From: Sporosarcina sp. HYO08
GTDB lineage: Bacteria > Bacillota > Bacilli > Bacillales_A > Planococcaceae
DNA length: 64,000 bases
Direction of reading: 5' to 3'
Assembly (NCBI RefSeq): GCF_001563475.1
Contig: NZ_LPUT01000001.1
Location: 186,001 to 250,000 of the forward strand
Shown here: one piece after another, positions 9,911 to 19,147 of the stretch
Layout of the letters: each line of letters starts with the position of its first letter
Position numbering within the stretch: the first letter of the stretch is position 1
Program-made: the position numbers and the translations under genes
Notes under the pieces: generated by a model
What the model saw: only the letters and a program-made list of their open reading frames with translations
Database searches by the model: none
What the model was told of the DNA's origin: nothing

Positions 9911-9932
9911 CAAAAACATGGTATTATATAAA
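9904..9932 (+). promoter_or_regulatory. ezrA promoter
   Basis: TTGTGT (9904-9909), 17 bp, TATAAA (9927-9932), about 50 bases before the start codon. Confidence 0.55.
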
Positions 9933-9980
9933 AGGTAGTATCATCTCATCGTAACAGTGACACGGAATAGGAGGAGCACG

Positions 9981-11672
9981 ATGAAATTCTTCATCATTCC
10001 AATAGTGCTATTGATTGCATTGGCAATTCTCGCTTTTTTATTTAGGCGCAAACATATACAAGAAATTGGACGACTTGAAACGGAAAAACTACAAATTCAA
10101 AATAAGCCGATCATAGAAGAAATGACTAAAGTGAAACAATTGAATATGACAGGTGAAACAGAAGAAAAATTTGAGCGCTGGCGCAATGAATGGACAGAGG
10201 TAGCTGATGTCCAAATGCCAGAAATTGATACATTGCTTTTTGATGTTGAAGATATGGTCGATCGTTTTCGCTTTAGAAAGGCTACAGAAATTGAAAAAGA
10301 AATACGAGAGAAAATTCGTCTTTGTGATAAGAAGATGAACAATATTTTACAAGAGTTAAATGAATTAATCGGTAGTGAAGAAAAAAATCGCATTGAGATG
10401 GAAAAGTTAAAAGAACAGCACCGGGCAGCGCGGAAAACCGTTCTCGCTCATCAGCATTCTTTTGGAATGACAGCCAATCCGCTTGAAAGAGAATTAGAAG
10501 CATTTAATCCGAAATTTCAAGAATACGAAGAGCTTACAGCCAATGGGAATTACTTGCTTGCAAGAGAAATTGTCATTACATTATCCGCGCAAGGGGAACG
10601 ATTGTTTACTTTAATCCGCGATATTCCACTACTTCTTTCTGAATTGCAAAGTAAGATTCCAGCATCGATTCGCGAACTTCGAAACGGTATTAGGGAAATG
10701 GAAGGCCAATCCTATTACTTGGAACATCTAGGTCTACTCAATCATCTGGACACAATTGAAACCGAATTGCAGGAGTTGCTAGAAAAAATGGCGACGTTGG
10801 AAGTTGAATTTGTACAACAACGGGTCATCGACATCAATGATCGAATTGAATCTTGTTATGATATGCTTGAAAAAGAAGTGACAGCTAAGCATTATGTAGA
10901 AGAATATTATGATCGCGTTGCGGGAAAGTTAACATCAATCATAATGGAAGCGAGAGAAACATCAAACGAAGCAATTTACGTTCAGCAAAGTTACCGCATC
11001 GATGAAAGTGAAGCGCAAATTCCACAGCAATCCTTAAAGAAATTGGAAATACTGGAAAGTCGTTTTGAGGTACTTACAACTCGTTTAGAAGGACAAACAT
11101 CTGCATTTACCGGTTTACAGGATGAATTGGAAAGCATTTTTGAGGAACTAGCCAAAATTTCGGAAGAACAAGAGAGCTTTACGAATCGTTTAGAGAATCT
11201 GCGGCTTGACGAGAAGGCTGTAAGAACGAAGCTTGAAGAGCTTTCCCGAAAATTACAAAATGCTGAACGAAAACTACATCGTGGAAATATCCCTGGAATA
11301 CCTGATGATATGGAAGCGCGCTTAGAAGAGGCAGATGAACAAATTTACCTTGTCGATCAATGTTTACAAGAAGTGCCGCTTAGCATGGCGCTTGTTGACT
11401 CTTATTTAGAAAATGCTGAAAAAGTTGTTCAAGAAGTGAATGATAAAATAGAAGAATTGATTGAAAACGTTATGCTGACTGAATGGATTATCCAGTACGG
11501 CAATCGGTACCGGGCAACACATCCTGACATGCATGAGCGACTTTTAGATGCTGAAGAATCATTTAGACAGTTTCGCTACACAAAAGCACTGGAGGAAGCG
11601 GCTACTGCGGTTGAAGAAGTTGAGCCAGGTGCGATGAAAAAAATTCAAGAGCTTGTGAAAGAACAAGTTTGA
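9981..11672 (+). CDS. ezrA: Septation ring formation regulator EzrA
   Basis: Membrane-anchored division protein that restrains FtsZ assembly away from midcell and joins the divisome. The sequence shows one N-terminal membrane helix (about 3-22) followed by some 540 residues of charged, heptad-like helix forming the cytoplasmic spectrin-like repeats. The 563 residues match the usual 562. The ATG at 9981 follows AGGAGG at 6 bases. A GTG further upstream (9957) lacks a good site. The upstream promoter and a following weak hairpin suggest it is expressed on its own or with light read-through into nifZ. Confidence 0.96.
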   Translation: MKFFIIPIVLLIALAILAFLFRRKHIQEIGRLETEKLQIQNKPIIEEMTKVKQLNMTGETEEKFERWRNEWTEVADVQMPEIDTLLFDVEDMVDRFRFRKATEIEKEIREKIRLCDKKMNNILQELNELIGSEEKNRIEMEKLKEQHRAARKTVLAHQHSFGMTANPLERELEAFNPKFQEYEELTANGNYLLAREIVITLSAQGERLFTLIRDIPLLLSELQSKIPASIRELRNGIREMEGQSYYLEHLGLLNHLDTIETELQELLEKMATLEVEFVQQRVIDINDRIESCYDMLEKEVTAKHYVEEYYDRVAGKLTSIIMEARETSNEAIYVQQSYRIDESEAQIPQQSLKKLEILESRFEVLTTRLEGQTSAFTGLQDELESIFEELAKISEEQESFTNRLENLRLDEKAVRTKLEELSRKLQNAERKLHRGNIPGIPDDMEARLEEADEQIYLVDQCLQEVPLSMALVDSYLENAEKVVQEVNDKIEELIENVMLTEWIIQYGNRYRATHPDMHERLLDAEESFRQFRYTKALEEAATAVEEVEPGAMKKIQELVKEQV

Positions 11673-11699
11673 CTTGATCAGATTGAAAAAGAAATACAA

Positions 11700-11733
11700 C
11701 AGCCACCAGCAAGTCATTGCAGGTGGCTTTGTC
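11700..11733 (+). terminator. Hairpin between ezrA and nifZ, weak terminator
   Basis: AGCCACC and AGGTGGCT pair around a 14-base loop. Only three T follow, so termination is probably partial. Confidence 0.45.
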
Positions 11734-11758
11734 ACGCTTATTATGAAAGGAAGAGAAG

Positions 11759-12913
11759 ATGATTTATTTTGATAATAGTGCAACGACCCAGCTCGATGAC
11801 CGCATTCTTCAGTCTTACATTGAAGTGAATAAACGCTATTACGCAAATCCTGCATCCCTGCATTTAAAAGGAAAAGAAGCGGAAGCTTTACTAGAGCGAT
11901 CCCGGGCACAAATTTTGTCTATTTTAGGTGCACCTAATGGCGAAGTTATTTTTACTTCCGGTGGGACGGAAGCCAATAATTTGGCGGTAATCGGTTTAGC
12001 AAAGGCGCTTCAGTCGAGAGGGAACCATCTCATTACTTCAAAAATTGAGCATCCATCTATTTTGCGTGCGATGGAGTATTTGGAAGCGCAAGGGTTTGAA
12101 GTGGATTATTTACCAGTAAATACTGACGGTGTCATTTCTATAGAAGACTTAGAAGCTGCAATTAGAAAAGATACAATCGTTGTAAGTATCATGCATGTCA
12201 ATAACGAAATTGGCGCTGTTCAGCCCATTGAAGCGATCAGTCAAATGATCAAGCAAAAATCGAGAGCAGTCTTCCATTCAGATGCGGTACAAAGCTTTGG
12301 AAAGCTACCCATCCAATTAGATGCAAAAGGACCGGATATGATCACTATTTCTGCCCATAAAATTCATGGTCTAAAAGGCTCTGGTTTATTGGCAATGAAA
12401 AAGGGTGTCATTCCACATGCGATAAATTTCGGAGGCGGACAAGAAAAAGGCCTCAGGAGTGGAACAGTGTCTGTTCCGGATGCTGTTTCCTTAGCTAAAT
12501 CCATTCGTTTAAATGCAGTGGAAGAAGAAAGAAAGGATTTCAGGCAATGGCGAAATCAGTTAATACAATTTGTTGATCAGTATGTGCGAAAGGATCAAAT
12601 ACTTGTATTAGCGCCGGAACAGGCAAGTCCACATATACTTACGATTGCTTTTCAACATATTAAAGGTGAAGTGGCCGTTAACTTTTTCCAAGAAAAAGGG
12701 ATTACACTTTCGACATCCAGTGCATGTTCATCGAAAAGCGGGAATGCTGGGCATGTCATTGAAGCACTTGGCATTCCTCAAAAATATAAAAATGGTGTCA
12801 TTCGTATAAGCTTTGGCAATATGAATAGCGATCAGCAGATTGAGGAATTTAAAAAAATACTAGCATCGTTTATGGAATTACTTGGAAGGGGACAACATGA
12901 TGAAGTGGAATGA
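11759..12913 (+). CDS. nifZ: Cysteine desulfurase (NifS/IscS-like), ThiI partner
   Basis: PLP enzyme that removes sulfur from cysteine and holds it as a persulfide. The PLP lysine is K201 in SAHKIHG, and the sulfur-carrying C323 lies in STSSACSSKSG. At 384 residues it has family length. Its last codons overlap the thiI start, so the two are translationally coupled. In B. subtilis this pair, NifZ (YtbJ) and ThiI, supplies sulfur for 4-thiouridine in tRNA. This context favours a dedicated ThiI donor over a general Fe-S cluster enzyme. The ATG follows GAAAGGAAG. Confidence 0.93.
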   Translation: MIYFDNSATTQLDDRILQSYIEVNKRYYANPASLHLKGKEAEALLERSRAQILSILGAPNGEVIFTSGGTEANNLAVIGLAKALQSRGNHLITSKIEHPSILRAMEYLEAQGFEVDYLPVNTDGVISIEDLEAAIRKDTIVVSIMHVNNEIGAVQPIEAISQMIKQKSRAVFHSDAVQSFGKLPIQLDAKGPDMITISAHKIHGLKGSGLLAMKKGVIPHAINFGGGQEKGLRSGTVSVPDAVSLAKSIRLNAVEEERKDFRQWRNQLIQFVDQYVRKDQILVLAPEQASPHILTIAFQHIKGEVAVNFFQEKGITLSTSSACSSKSGNAGHVIEALGIPQKYKNGVIRISFGNMNSDQQIEEFKKILASFMELLGRGQHDEVE

Positions 12914-14102
12914 ACTGCTAATTAGATATGGAGAACTTTCATTAAAAGGACGAAATCGAAATATGTTTGTCCGTAAATTACGGAATAATATACAGTCGGC
13001 GTTGCATGATTTGCGATCGATTAAACTTACATCTGACCGTGACCGTATGTTTCTGACAGCAAATGATCAAGATGAGATGGAAATTGCGATTAAAAGGCTT
13101 TCGCATGTTTTTGGTATTCAATCTTTTAGCCCGGTTGCAAAGTGTGAAGCAACACTGGAAGCGATCAAAGAAACGGCGATTCATGTGATCGGATCTGATG
13201 AAACAGCAGACAAAACATTTAAAGTCGAAATTAAACGAATCGATAAATCCTTTCCTTATGTAACTGGAGAGCTCCAACAAGAAATTGGCGCACATGTGCT
13301 AAGGAATTTTCCTGAACTAGGTGTGAAAATGAAAAAGCCTGATATTTTACTTCATGTTGAGATTCGACAAGATGGTGCGTATCTCACATCAAAGGTATAT
13401 CAAGGGGCAGGCGGCATGCCGATCGGTTCAAATGGTCATTCGCTTTTAATGTTATCTGGTGGAATCGATAGTCCTGTTGCCGGCTATTTAATGATGAAAC
13501 GCGGCGTCTCTTTAGATGCTATTCACTTTGCAAGCCCGCCATTTACAAGTGAAATGGCAAAGAAAAAAGTAATGGATTTAGCGACGCAGTTAAGTTCTTT
13601 TGGAGCGTCTGTCAAGCTTCATATTATTCCATTTACTGAAATTCAACAAATGATTGTTCATCAAGTGCCGGATAATCTATCCATGACGACAACGCGGCGT
13701 GTCATGCTGCAAATTGCGGATCAAGTGCGCCAAGAAGCAGAGGCGCTCGCAATTGTGACAGGCGAAAGTCTTGGTCAAGTTGCGAGTCAAACGCTAGATA
13801 GTTTAACGGCGATTAACGCGGTCACGTCAACACCTATTTTACGTCCATTAATTGCGGCAGATAAGCTGGAAATTATCGATCTTGCTCAAAAAATTGGCAC
13901 ATACGATATTTCCATTCAGCCATATGAAGATTGCTGTACGATCTTTACACCGGCTAATCCAAAAACAAAACCGAAGCTTCAGAAAGTGGAGTATTATGAA
14001 AGCTTTTCTGATTTTGAACCAATGATCGAAAAAGCCGTTCAAGAACGTACCGTTATAGAGCTGCCAATTCAGGAAACCGATGAGTTTGAAAGTCTGCTTT
14101 AA
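12897..14102 (+). CDS. thiI: tRNA 4-thiouridine synthase
   Basis: Uses ATP and persulfide sulfur to convert uridine 8 of tRNA to 4-thiouridine. The 401-residue protein has an N-terminal ferredoxin-like and THUMP RNA-binding region (about 1-165) and a PP-loop ATP pyrophosphatase domain with SGGIDSP at 187-193. There is no C-terminal rhodanese domain, as usual in Bacillales, where the sulfurtransferase step is done without it. The start overlaps the nifZ end. Two adjacent ATG codons (12897, 12900) are possible and AAGGGG serves either. Confidence 0.95.
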   Translation: MMKWNELLIRYGELSLKGRNRNMFVRKLRNNIQSALHDLRSIKLTSDRDRMFLTANDQDEMEIAIKRLSHVFGIQSFSPVAKCEATLEAIKETAIHVIGSDETADKTFKVEIKRIDKSFPYVTGELQQEIGAHVLRNFPELGVKMKKPDILLHVEIRQDGAYLTSKVYQGAGGMPIGSNGHSLLMLSGGIDSPVAGYLMMKRGVSLDAIHFASPPFTSEMAKKKVMDLATQLSSFGASVKLHIIPFTEIQQMIVHQVPDNLSMTTTRRVMLQIADQVRQEAEALAIVTGESLGQVASQTLDSLTAINAVTSTPILRPLIAADKLEIIDLAQKIGTYDISIQPYEDCCTIFTPANPKTKPKLQKVEYYESFSDFEPMIEKAVQERTVIELPIQETDEFESLL

Positions 14103-14129
14103 TTTGTAAAAATTACCATTCAATCCTCC

Positions 14130-14159
14130 TGTATGAAATTCCGGATACGGAACATTCTA
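14130..14159 (+). promoter_or_regulatory. Candidate sigma-G promoter of the SASP gene
   Basis: TGTATG (14130-14135), 17 bp, CATTCTA (14153-14159). The -10 matches the forespore sigma-G consensus CATACTA at 6 of 7 and the -35 matches TGAATA at 4 of 6. Forespore expression is expected for this gene class. Confidence 0.55.
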
Positions 14160-14184
14160 TAGTCAACAAGGAGGTGAGAGACAG

Positions 14185-14394
14185 ATGGCAAACAACAACA
14201 GCGGAAATTCAAACCAACTTTTGGTGCCAGGTGTACAACAAGCACTTGACCAAATGAAAAACGAAATCGCAGCGGAATTTGGAGTGCAACTAGGAGCTGA
14301 AGCTTCATCGCGTGCCAACGGATCCGTCGGCGGAGAAATTACTAAGCGATTAGTGCGACAAGCTCAACAACAAATGAAAGGCTTTCAGCAATAA
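14185..14394 (+). CDS. sspA: Alpha/beta-type small acid-soluble spore protein
   Basis: A 69-residue spore DNA-binding protein that saturates the forespore chromosome, shifts it toward A-form and protects it from UV, then is degraded at germination. It carries the germination-protease site region NEIAAEFGV (about 36-44) and the conserved C-terminal [15 protein letters not shown] block. A near-perfect ribosome-binding site, AAGGAGGTGA, precedes the ATG. Position after nifZ-thiI matches sspA of B. subtilis, though several paralogues exist in such genomes and the letter is assigned by context. Confidence 0.93.
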   Translation: MANNNSGNSNQLLVPGVQQALDQMKNEIAAEFGVQLGAEASSRANGSVGGEITKRLVRQAQQQMKGFQQ

Positions 14395-14404
14395 TCACTA
14401 ACAA

Positions 14405-14440
14405 TCAGCTGTTCCGAAAAATTTCGGGACAGCTTTTTGT
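14405..14440 (+). terminator. Intrinsic terminator of sspA
   Basis: AGCTGTTCCGAAA and TTTCGGGACAGCT pair and are followed by five T. Confidence 0.88.
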
Positions 14441-14489
14441 ATGTAGTATTTCCTGTAAAACCGAAACTAGAACATTTTTTAAAAATAAA

Positions 14490-14517
14490 TTCTCTTTCAT
14501 TCTAATGGTGATATAAT
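14490..14517 (+). promoter_or_regulatory. Extended -10 promoter of the acyl-CoA synthetase gene
   Basis: TGATATAAT at 14509-14517 is an extended -10 (TG, one base, TATAAT). The best -35, TTCTCT at 14490-14495, is poor. Confidence 0.55.
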
Positions 14518-14540
14518 GAGGGAAAAAGGGAGAGTGCCAC

Positions 14541-16118
14541 ATGAACAGAGATGAATTAGTAGCACCCGAACAGTATAATATTGTGGATGAATTTGAAAAG
14601 TTTGCGACGGGTGAAGGCAGAAAAGCACTGAAATTTGTGAATCAACAACAAGAAGCGAAAGAAATTACATACGATTCACTTCTGGAAATGGCAAATCGAG
14701 CTGCAAATGTTTTTCAAAAAAATGGATTAGAAAAAGGCGATGTCGTTCTTGTTATGGTACCTCGAATGATAGAAGCTTATGTTACGTATATTGGTGCGCT
14801 AAAAGCGGGGCTTGTTGTTATTCCTAGCTCAGAAATGCTAAGGGCGGCAGACATTGACTATCGATTGGCGCACAGCGGCGCAAAGGCAATTGTTGCTTAT
14901 GAAGCCTTTACAGATCAATTTCAAGATGTAAAACAACTGAACAATGTACAACTTTTTGTAATTGGAAAAGCAGTAGAAGGGCAATTATCTTTAACCGAGC
15001 AGATGGAAACTGTTACATCTGCTTTCGATGCACCTGCCATCAAAAGTACAGATACAGCATTTCTATCTTACACATCCGGGACAACAGGAGAACCAAAAGG
15101 CGTTGTTCATACGCATGGTTGGGGCTATGCGCATCTTCGAACGACTGGTCCAAATTGGCTAGGAATTCAGGAAGGCGATGTTGTCTGGGCGACTGCAGCA
15201 CCTGGTTGGCAAAAATGGATTTGGACACCTTTTCTTTCCGTTCTTGGAAGTGGAGCAACGGGACTGGTTTACAATGGGAAATTTGATATACAAACGTACT
15301 TTCAGCTCATCGAAACGTATCAAGTGAATGTTTTATGTTGTACACCTACTGAGTATCGATTTATGGCCAAGGCAGAAAATCTTGGACAACAGAACTTATC
15401 CTCTATTCGTAGTGCAGTCTCCGCAGGTGAACCTTTAAATCGTGAAGTCATTGACATATTCCAAAATGTTTTTTCACTGCAAGTTCGAGATGGCTATGGT
15501 CAAACTGAAAACACACTTCTTGTAGGAACGATGCTCGGAATGGAACCGAAATCGGGCTCAATGGGCAAGCCGACACCAGGCAATCGGGTAGATATTATTA
15601 ATGAATACGGAGAGGTTGCTGCAGTGGGTGAAGTTGGAGATATTGCAGTTCACGTTTCAACTCCTGCCTTATTTAAAGAATATTTAAATGATCCAGAGCG
15701 AACGCAGATGCAATTCCGAGGAGACTATTATGTCACTGGCGACCAGGCAAAAATGGACGAAGAAGGCTATTTTTGGTTTGAAGGAAGAGGCGATGACATC
15801 ATTATTAGTTCGGGCTATACAATTGGACCATTCGAAGTGGAAGATGCCTTAACGAAGCATCCTGCTGTCAAGGAATGTGCGGTTGTCGCAAGCCCAGATC
15901 CAGATCGGGGAGCTGTTGTTAAAGCTTTTGTTGTCCTTCGGGATCCTACGAAAAAAGATGAAGCAGCGAATCTTATTACCGAACTGCAGGAGCATGTAAA
16001 ATCATTAACGGCCCCTTATAAGTATCCGCGAAAAATTGAATTTATCGATGACCTTCCAAAGACTGCATCAGGTAAAATCATGCGTGTACAGCTTAGAAAA
16101 AAAGAACAAGAGCAATAA
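14541..16118 (+). CDS. ytcI: Medium-chain acyl-CoA synthetase (AMP-forming)
   Basis: Activates a carboxylic acid with ATP to an acyl-adenylate and then to the CoA thioester. The 525 residues contain the ANL-superfamily motifs: YTSGTTGEPKG (phosphate loop), YGQTE (A5), GDQAKMDEEGYFWFEGRGDD (A7-A8) and the C-terminal PKTASGKIMR with its acylation-site lysine. Overall shape fits the MACS/AcsM subgroup. The same locus in B. subtilis holds ytcI. The substrate, perhaps a medium- or branched-chain acid, cannot be read from the sequence. The ATG follows AAAGGGAGAG. An intrinsic terminator ends the unit. Confidence 0.85.
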   Translation: MNRDELVAPEQYNIVDEFEKFATGEGRKALKFVNQQQEAKEITYDSLLEMANRAANVFQKNGLEKGDVVLVMVPRMIEAYVTYIGALKAGLVVIPSSEMLRAADIDYRLAHSGAKAIVAYEAFTDQFQDVKQLNNVQLFVIGKAVEGQLSLTEQMETVTSAFDAPAIKSTDTAFLSYTSGTTGEPKGVVHTHGWGYAHLRTTGPNWLGIQEGDVVWATAAPGWQKWIWTPFLSVLGSGATGLVYNGKFDIQTYFQLIETYQVNVLCCTPTEYRFMAKAENLGQQNLSSIRSAVSAGEPLNREVIDIFQNVFSLQVRDGYGQTENTLLVGTMLGMEPKSGSMGKPTPGNRVDIINEYGEVAAVGEVGDIAVHVSTPALFKEYLNDPERTQMQFRGDYYVTGDQAKMDEEGYFWFEGRGDDIIISSGYTIGPFEVEDALTKHPAVKECAVVASPDPDRGAVVKAFVVLRDPTKKDEAANLITELQEHVKSLTAPYKYPRKIEFIDDLPKTASGKIMRVQLRKKEQEQ

Positions 16119-16126
16119 TACAATAT

Positions 16127-16162
16127 TCCGCCTTGGAACGATATCCAAAGGCGGAGTTTTTT
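16127..16162 (+). terminator. Intrinsic terminator of the acyl-CoA synthetase gene
   Basis: TCCGCCTTGGA and TCCAAAGGCGGA pair around six bases, followed by six T. Confidence 0.9.
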
Positions 16163-16213
16163 ATTCGACAGAAAGTCCCAGCAACAAGGTGATTTTCAGT
16201 TAAAAAAATACTT

Positions 16214-16242
16214 TGCGTATTGTCTAAAGGAGGTCTATAATT
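16214..16242 (+). promoter_or_regulatory. rarD promoter
   Basis: TTGCGT (16214-16219), 17 bp, TATAAT (16237-16242). An AAAGGAGG inside the spacer has no start codon after it and is not a ribosome-binding site. Confidence 0.65.
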
Positions 16243-16285
16243 AATTTATTATTTCGGAAACAAAAATAGTAAGGGGGATTGCCCG

Positions 16286-17194
16286 TTGCCATCAGAAAAA
16301 AGCGGCGTCCTCTGGGCTGTAAGTTCCTATATCGTATGGGGTGTAATGCCCATTTATTGGAAAAGCCTCGAGCATGTCGGCAGTGCGGAAATATTAGTCA
16401 GTCGTATTATTTGGGCATTCATTTTAACGTGGATCGTCATTTTGCTAATAGGAAAAGGAAAAGAGTTACAAGCAGATTTGAAAGCACTTCGGCGATCGAA
16501 AAAAGATTTTTGGTTATTATTTATGGCTTCGGCACTCGTTTCGAGTAACTGGTTTGTATACATATGGGCAGTGAATCATAACTTTATCGTACAAACGAGC
16601 TTAGGTTATTATATTAACCCACTTATCTCTGTCCTCTTAGGTGTTTTTTTCTTAAAAGAAAAACTATCCGGTTCACATCAAATTGCTTTTTTACTTGCAG
16701 CAATTGGTGTAGCCATTTTGACGATATCCTACGGGCAGTTTCCATGGCTCGCGGCCTATTTAGCGATTACGTTTGCTGTTTATGGGTTGATCAAAAAACA
16801 AATTCAGCTGGATGCACTGCGTGGACTAACCATTGAAACATTACTTATCACGCCTTTTGCCTTGCTATACTATGTATGGATGTTTTTCAATGAGTCAGTA
16901 AGTATCTTTCATGTGTCGTTTAGCACAGATCTATTGCTCATCTTGACGGGTGCAGTGACAGCGTTGCCGCTCGTTTTGTATGCGAAAGGTGTTCAGCAAA
17001 TTCCGTTATATGTAGCTGGATTCCTTCAATATATTGCACCTACCATGATTTTAATGATCGGTGTCTTTATTTATAAAGAATCATTTGGTGCTATTGACTT
17101 GCTGTCATTTTCTTTTATCTGGTCTGCGTTATTATTATTTACATTGTCGAAATTAATAGAACTGTTCAAAACAAAAAGAAGTCAACTATTATAA
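16286..17194 (+). CDS. rarD: RarD-type EamA/DMT transporter
   Basis: Predicted inner-membrane permease of the drug/metabolite transporter superfamily, with about ten hydrophobic helices in two EamA repeats over 302 residues. The N-terminal VIWGVMPIYWKSLEH-like stretch (VWGVMPIYWK in this protein) is characteristic of the RarD branch. The name comes from a chloramphenicol-sensitivity annotation and the true substrate is unknown. The TTG at 16286 lies 7-8 bases after AAGGGGG and there is no better ATG nearby. The gene is convergent with nadK, only about 24 bases apart. Confidence 0.85.
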   Translation: MPSEKSGVLWAVSSYIVWGVMPIYWKSLEHVGSAEILVSRIIWAFILTWIVILLIGKGKELQADLKALRRSKKDFWLLFMASALVSSNWFVYIWAVNHNFIVQTSLGYYINPLISVLLGVFFLKEKLSGSHQIAFLLAAIGVAILTISYGQFPWLAAYLAITFAVYGLIKKQIQLDALRGLTIETLLITPFALLYYVWMFFNESVSIFHVSFSTDLLLILTGAVTALPLVLYAKGVQQIPLYVAGFLQYIAPTMILMIGVFIYKESFGAIDLLSFSFIWSALLLFTLSKLIELFKTKRSQLL

Positions 17195-17218
17195 GTTGGC
17201 TTCTTAACTTTTTCCTCT

Positions 17219-18019
17219 TTATAAAAACATTCGCTGCACTTTTTGCCAGAAAGAATTGTCTTTCAATTTAACGGTTTTAATGACACGGTCACTTAACTCG
17301 ATTTTTACGTTTTCGACTTGACGAATGCCGAGTGCTTCGTTGTCCACCGCTGTGAGCGGGAAATCATTGCCGTCATGACGAACTTTCAACTCTAGTTTTC
17401 GGTCACCGCTTAAAATGAAAGAAGAACCAAGTGTCCGGTATTTGTTATTGTTAACAGAAGCAAGTTCCGTTACTTGGAAACAAGGAAGCAATGGGTCGAC
17501 GACAGCGCCATTGTTTGATTTATTATAGGCTGTACTTCCTGTCGGCGTGGAAATAATAAGTCCATCTCCCAGGAATGTTTCAAATAGAACGTCGTCAATA
17601 ACAACATCTAATACAAAAGTTCGGATAATATTTGAACGGATGCTAAATTCATTCAAACAGTAGAATGGTTTCTTCTCGTCAATGGTCACTTGTATTAATG
17701 GATATTTTCGTACTTTTAGATCTAATGTGCGGATTGCTTGCGACATTTGGTAAAGGTTGTTATAAAAGAAATCGCAATATAATCCTTGACGGCCCTGGGT
17801 TGAAATTCCAGCATATAGACAGTCTTGGCGAAAACCAGTTTTCCTTACGGCTTGTAAAAATGTACCATCATTTCCAATGCTGATAATGATATTTGCTTCA
17901 TGATCATTTTCAGTTATTGTGAAGCCTTCATGAATTAAGGCATCTTCCACTTTAGATTTTTTATCGAGGGAGTCCTTATCATGTTTGCTATAAATGTAAA
18001 TATTCATTCGATCTGTCAT
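17219..18019 (-). CDS. nadK: NAD kinase
   Basis: Phosphorylates NAD to NADP with ATP in the cytoplasm. The 266-residue protein has the diagnostic IGNDGTFL motif near residue 48, CLNEFSIR, and the TPTGSTAYN loop in the second half. Its locus between ytcI and sppA corresponds to B. subtilis YtdI (PpnKB/NadF family, second NAD kinase). The start at 18019 has AAAGGGG about 9 bases upstream. A second ATG four codons later is possible. It is a minus-strand single gene flanked by rarD and sppA, which face other ways. Confidence 0.95.
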   Translation of the reverse strand: MTDRMNIYIYSKHDKDSLDKKSKVEDALIHEGFTITENDHEANIIISIGNDGTFLQAVRKTGFRQDCLYAGISTQGRQGLYCDFFYNNLYQMSQAIRTLDLKVRKYPLIQVTIDEKKPFYCLNEFSIRSNIIRTFVLDVVIDDVLFETFLGDGLIISTPTGSTAYNKSNNGAVVDPLLPCFQVTELASVNNNKYRTLGSSFILSGDRKLELKVRHDGNDFPLTAVDNEALGIRQVENVKIELSDRVIKTVKLKDNSFWQKVQRMFL

Positions 18020-18126
18020 TCGTTTTTTACCCCTTTCGAGTGCAATATATCTATTTTATCATGGAGTGAAACATTTTTGGGTTTCGTACGTATTAGTGAT
18101 CATACATAATAAAGGAGGAGTTAGAT

Positions 18127-19134
18127 ATGAACATGAAAAGGTGGATCGCAATTATTGTTGCGGCGGCACTCGTTTTCGTATCGGTCGGCATTAATTCACT
18201 ATCTTATTTTTTTACGAGGGATTACAGTGGTTTCTTTGAAGATATGATGGCATCTTCCGCCGGTTATACGGAAGCGGTTATTGAAGAGGGAAGTGTGCAT
18301 GACCGCATTGCTGTCGTCTCGCTTGATGGCGTCATCCAAGACTTAGGCGCTTCCTCACGCTTTTTAGCGAGTGGATACAATCACCAATTGTTTATGAGTC
18401 AGTTGAATGATATTTTAGAGGACCAATCGGTGAAAGGTGTCGTCTTTAAAGTAAACTCACCAGGTGGCGGTGTTGTGGAATCGGCGGATATTTATGACGC
18501 AATCCGCAAGATCCAAACAGAAAGGGAAATTCCGATTTATGTATCAATGGGCGGAATGGCTGCTTCTGGCGGTTATTATGTGGCGGCGCCTGCTGAGAAA
18601 ATTTTTGTCAATCGGGAGACGATTACCGGGTCAATCGGTGTCATTATGGAAACTGTGAATTATTCAGGATTGGCCGAAAAGTATGGCATCGATTTTAATA
18701 CGATTAAAACAGGACCTTATAAAGATATTATGAGCGGGGCGCGTCCAATGAAAGAAGAGGAACGTGCGATGCTTCAAGAAATGATTAATGATTCTTATGA
18801 ACGATTTGTGGATATTATTGAAGAAGGTCGGGGCATGTCGGAAGCCGAAGTGAAAAAAGTGGCAGACGGCCGCATTATGAATGGACGTCAAGCGATTGCA
18901 GCGGGTCTTGCGGATGAATTTGGTAAAGCCAGTGATGTTATTTCCTCGATGAAAGAGGATTTCAATTTACAAGATGCGATGGTTTTTGAATATATGGCGG
19001 AAGATAGCTTAAGTTCACTATTTGGTTTAAAAATGGATCGCGTATTCGGTTCAACGATCGAAACAGAGCTTATTGGTAAATTGTTAAACGACTATCATGC
19101 ACCGCGTATGATGTATTTGTACGGCGAAAGGTAA
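18127..19134 (+). CDS. sppA: Signal peptide peptidase SppA
   Basis: Membrane-bound serine protease that degrades signal peptides left after protein export. An N-terminal membrane anchor (about 5-28) precedes one S49 peptidase domain in 335 residues. The nucleophile serine lies in MGGMAASGGYY, and the lysine of the Ser-Lys dyad is expected in the TIKTGPYKD region. The single-domain form, half the size of the E. coli enzyme, is normal in Bacillus. AAAGGAGGAG precedes the ATG. The RDD gene yteJ follows by 13 bases, so they are probably cotranscribed. Confidence 0.94.
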   Translation: MNMKRWIAIIVAAALVFVSVGINSLSYFFTRDYSGFFEDMMASSAGYTEAVIEEGSVHDRIAVVSLDGVIQDLGASSRFLASGYNHQLFMSQLNDILEDQSVKGVVFKVNSPGGGVVESADIYDAIRKIQTEREIPIYVSMGGMAASGGYYVAAPAEKIFVNRETITGSIGVIMETVNYSGLAEKYGIDFNTIKTGPYKDIMSGARPMKEEERAMLQEMINDSYERFVDIIEEGRGMSEAEVKKVADGRIMNGRQAIAAGLADEFGKASDVISSMKEDFNLQDAMVFEYMAEDSLSSLFGLKMDRVFGSTIETELIGKLLNDYHAPRMMYLYGER

Positions 19135-19147
19135 GGGGGGAGAACTT

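Noticed and set aside
12978..13295. Antisense frame of 105 codons over thiI
   Set aside because: A shadow of the thiI coding sequence with no homology I can recognise and no promoter.
16227..16234. AAAGGAGG as a ribosome-binding site for a missed small gene
   Set aside because: No start codon in a usable frame follows at a proper distance. It falls in the spacer of the rarD promoter.
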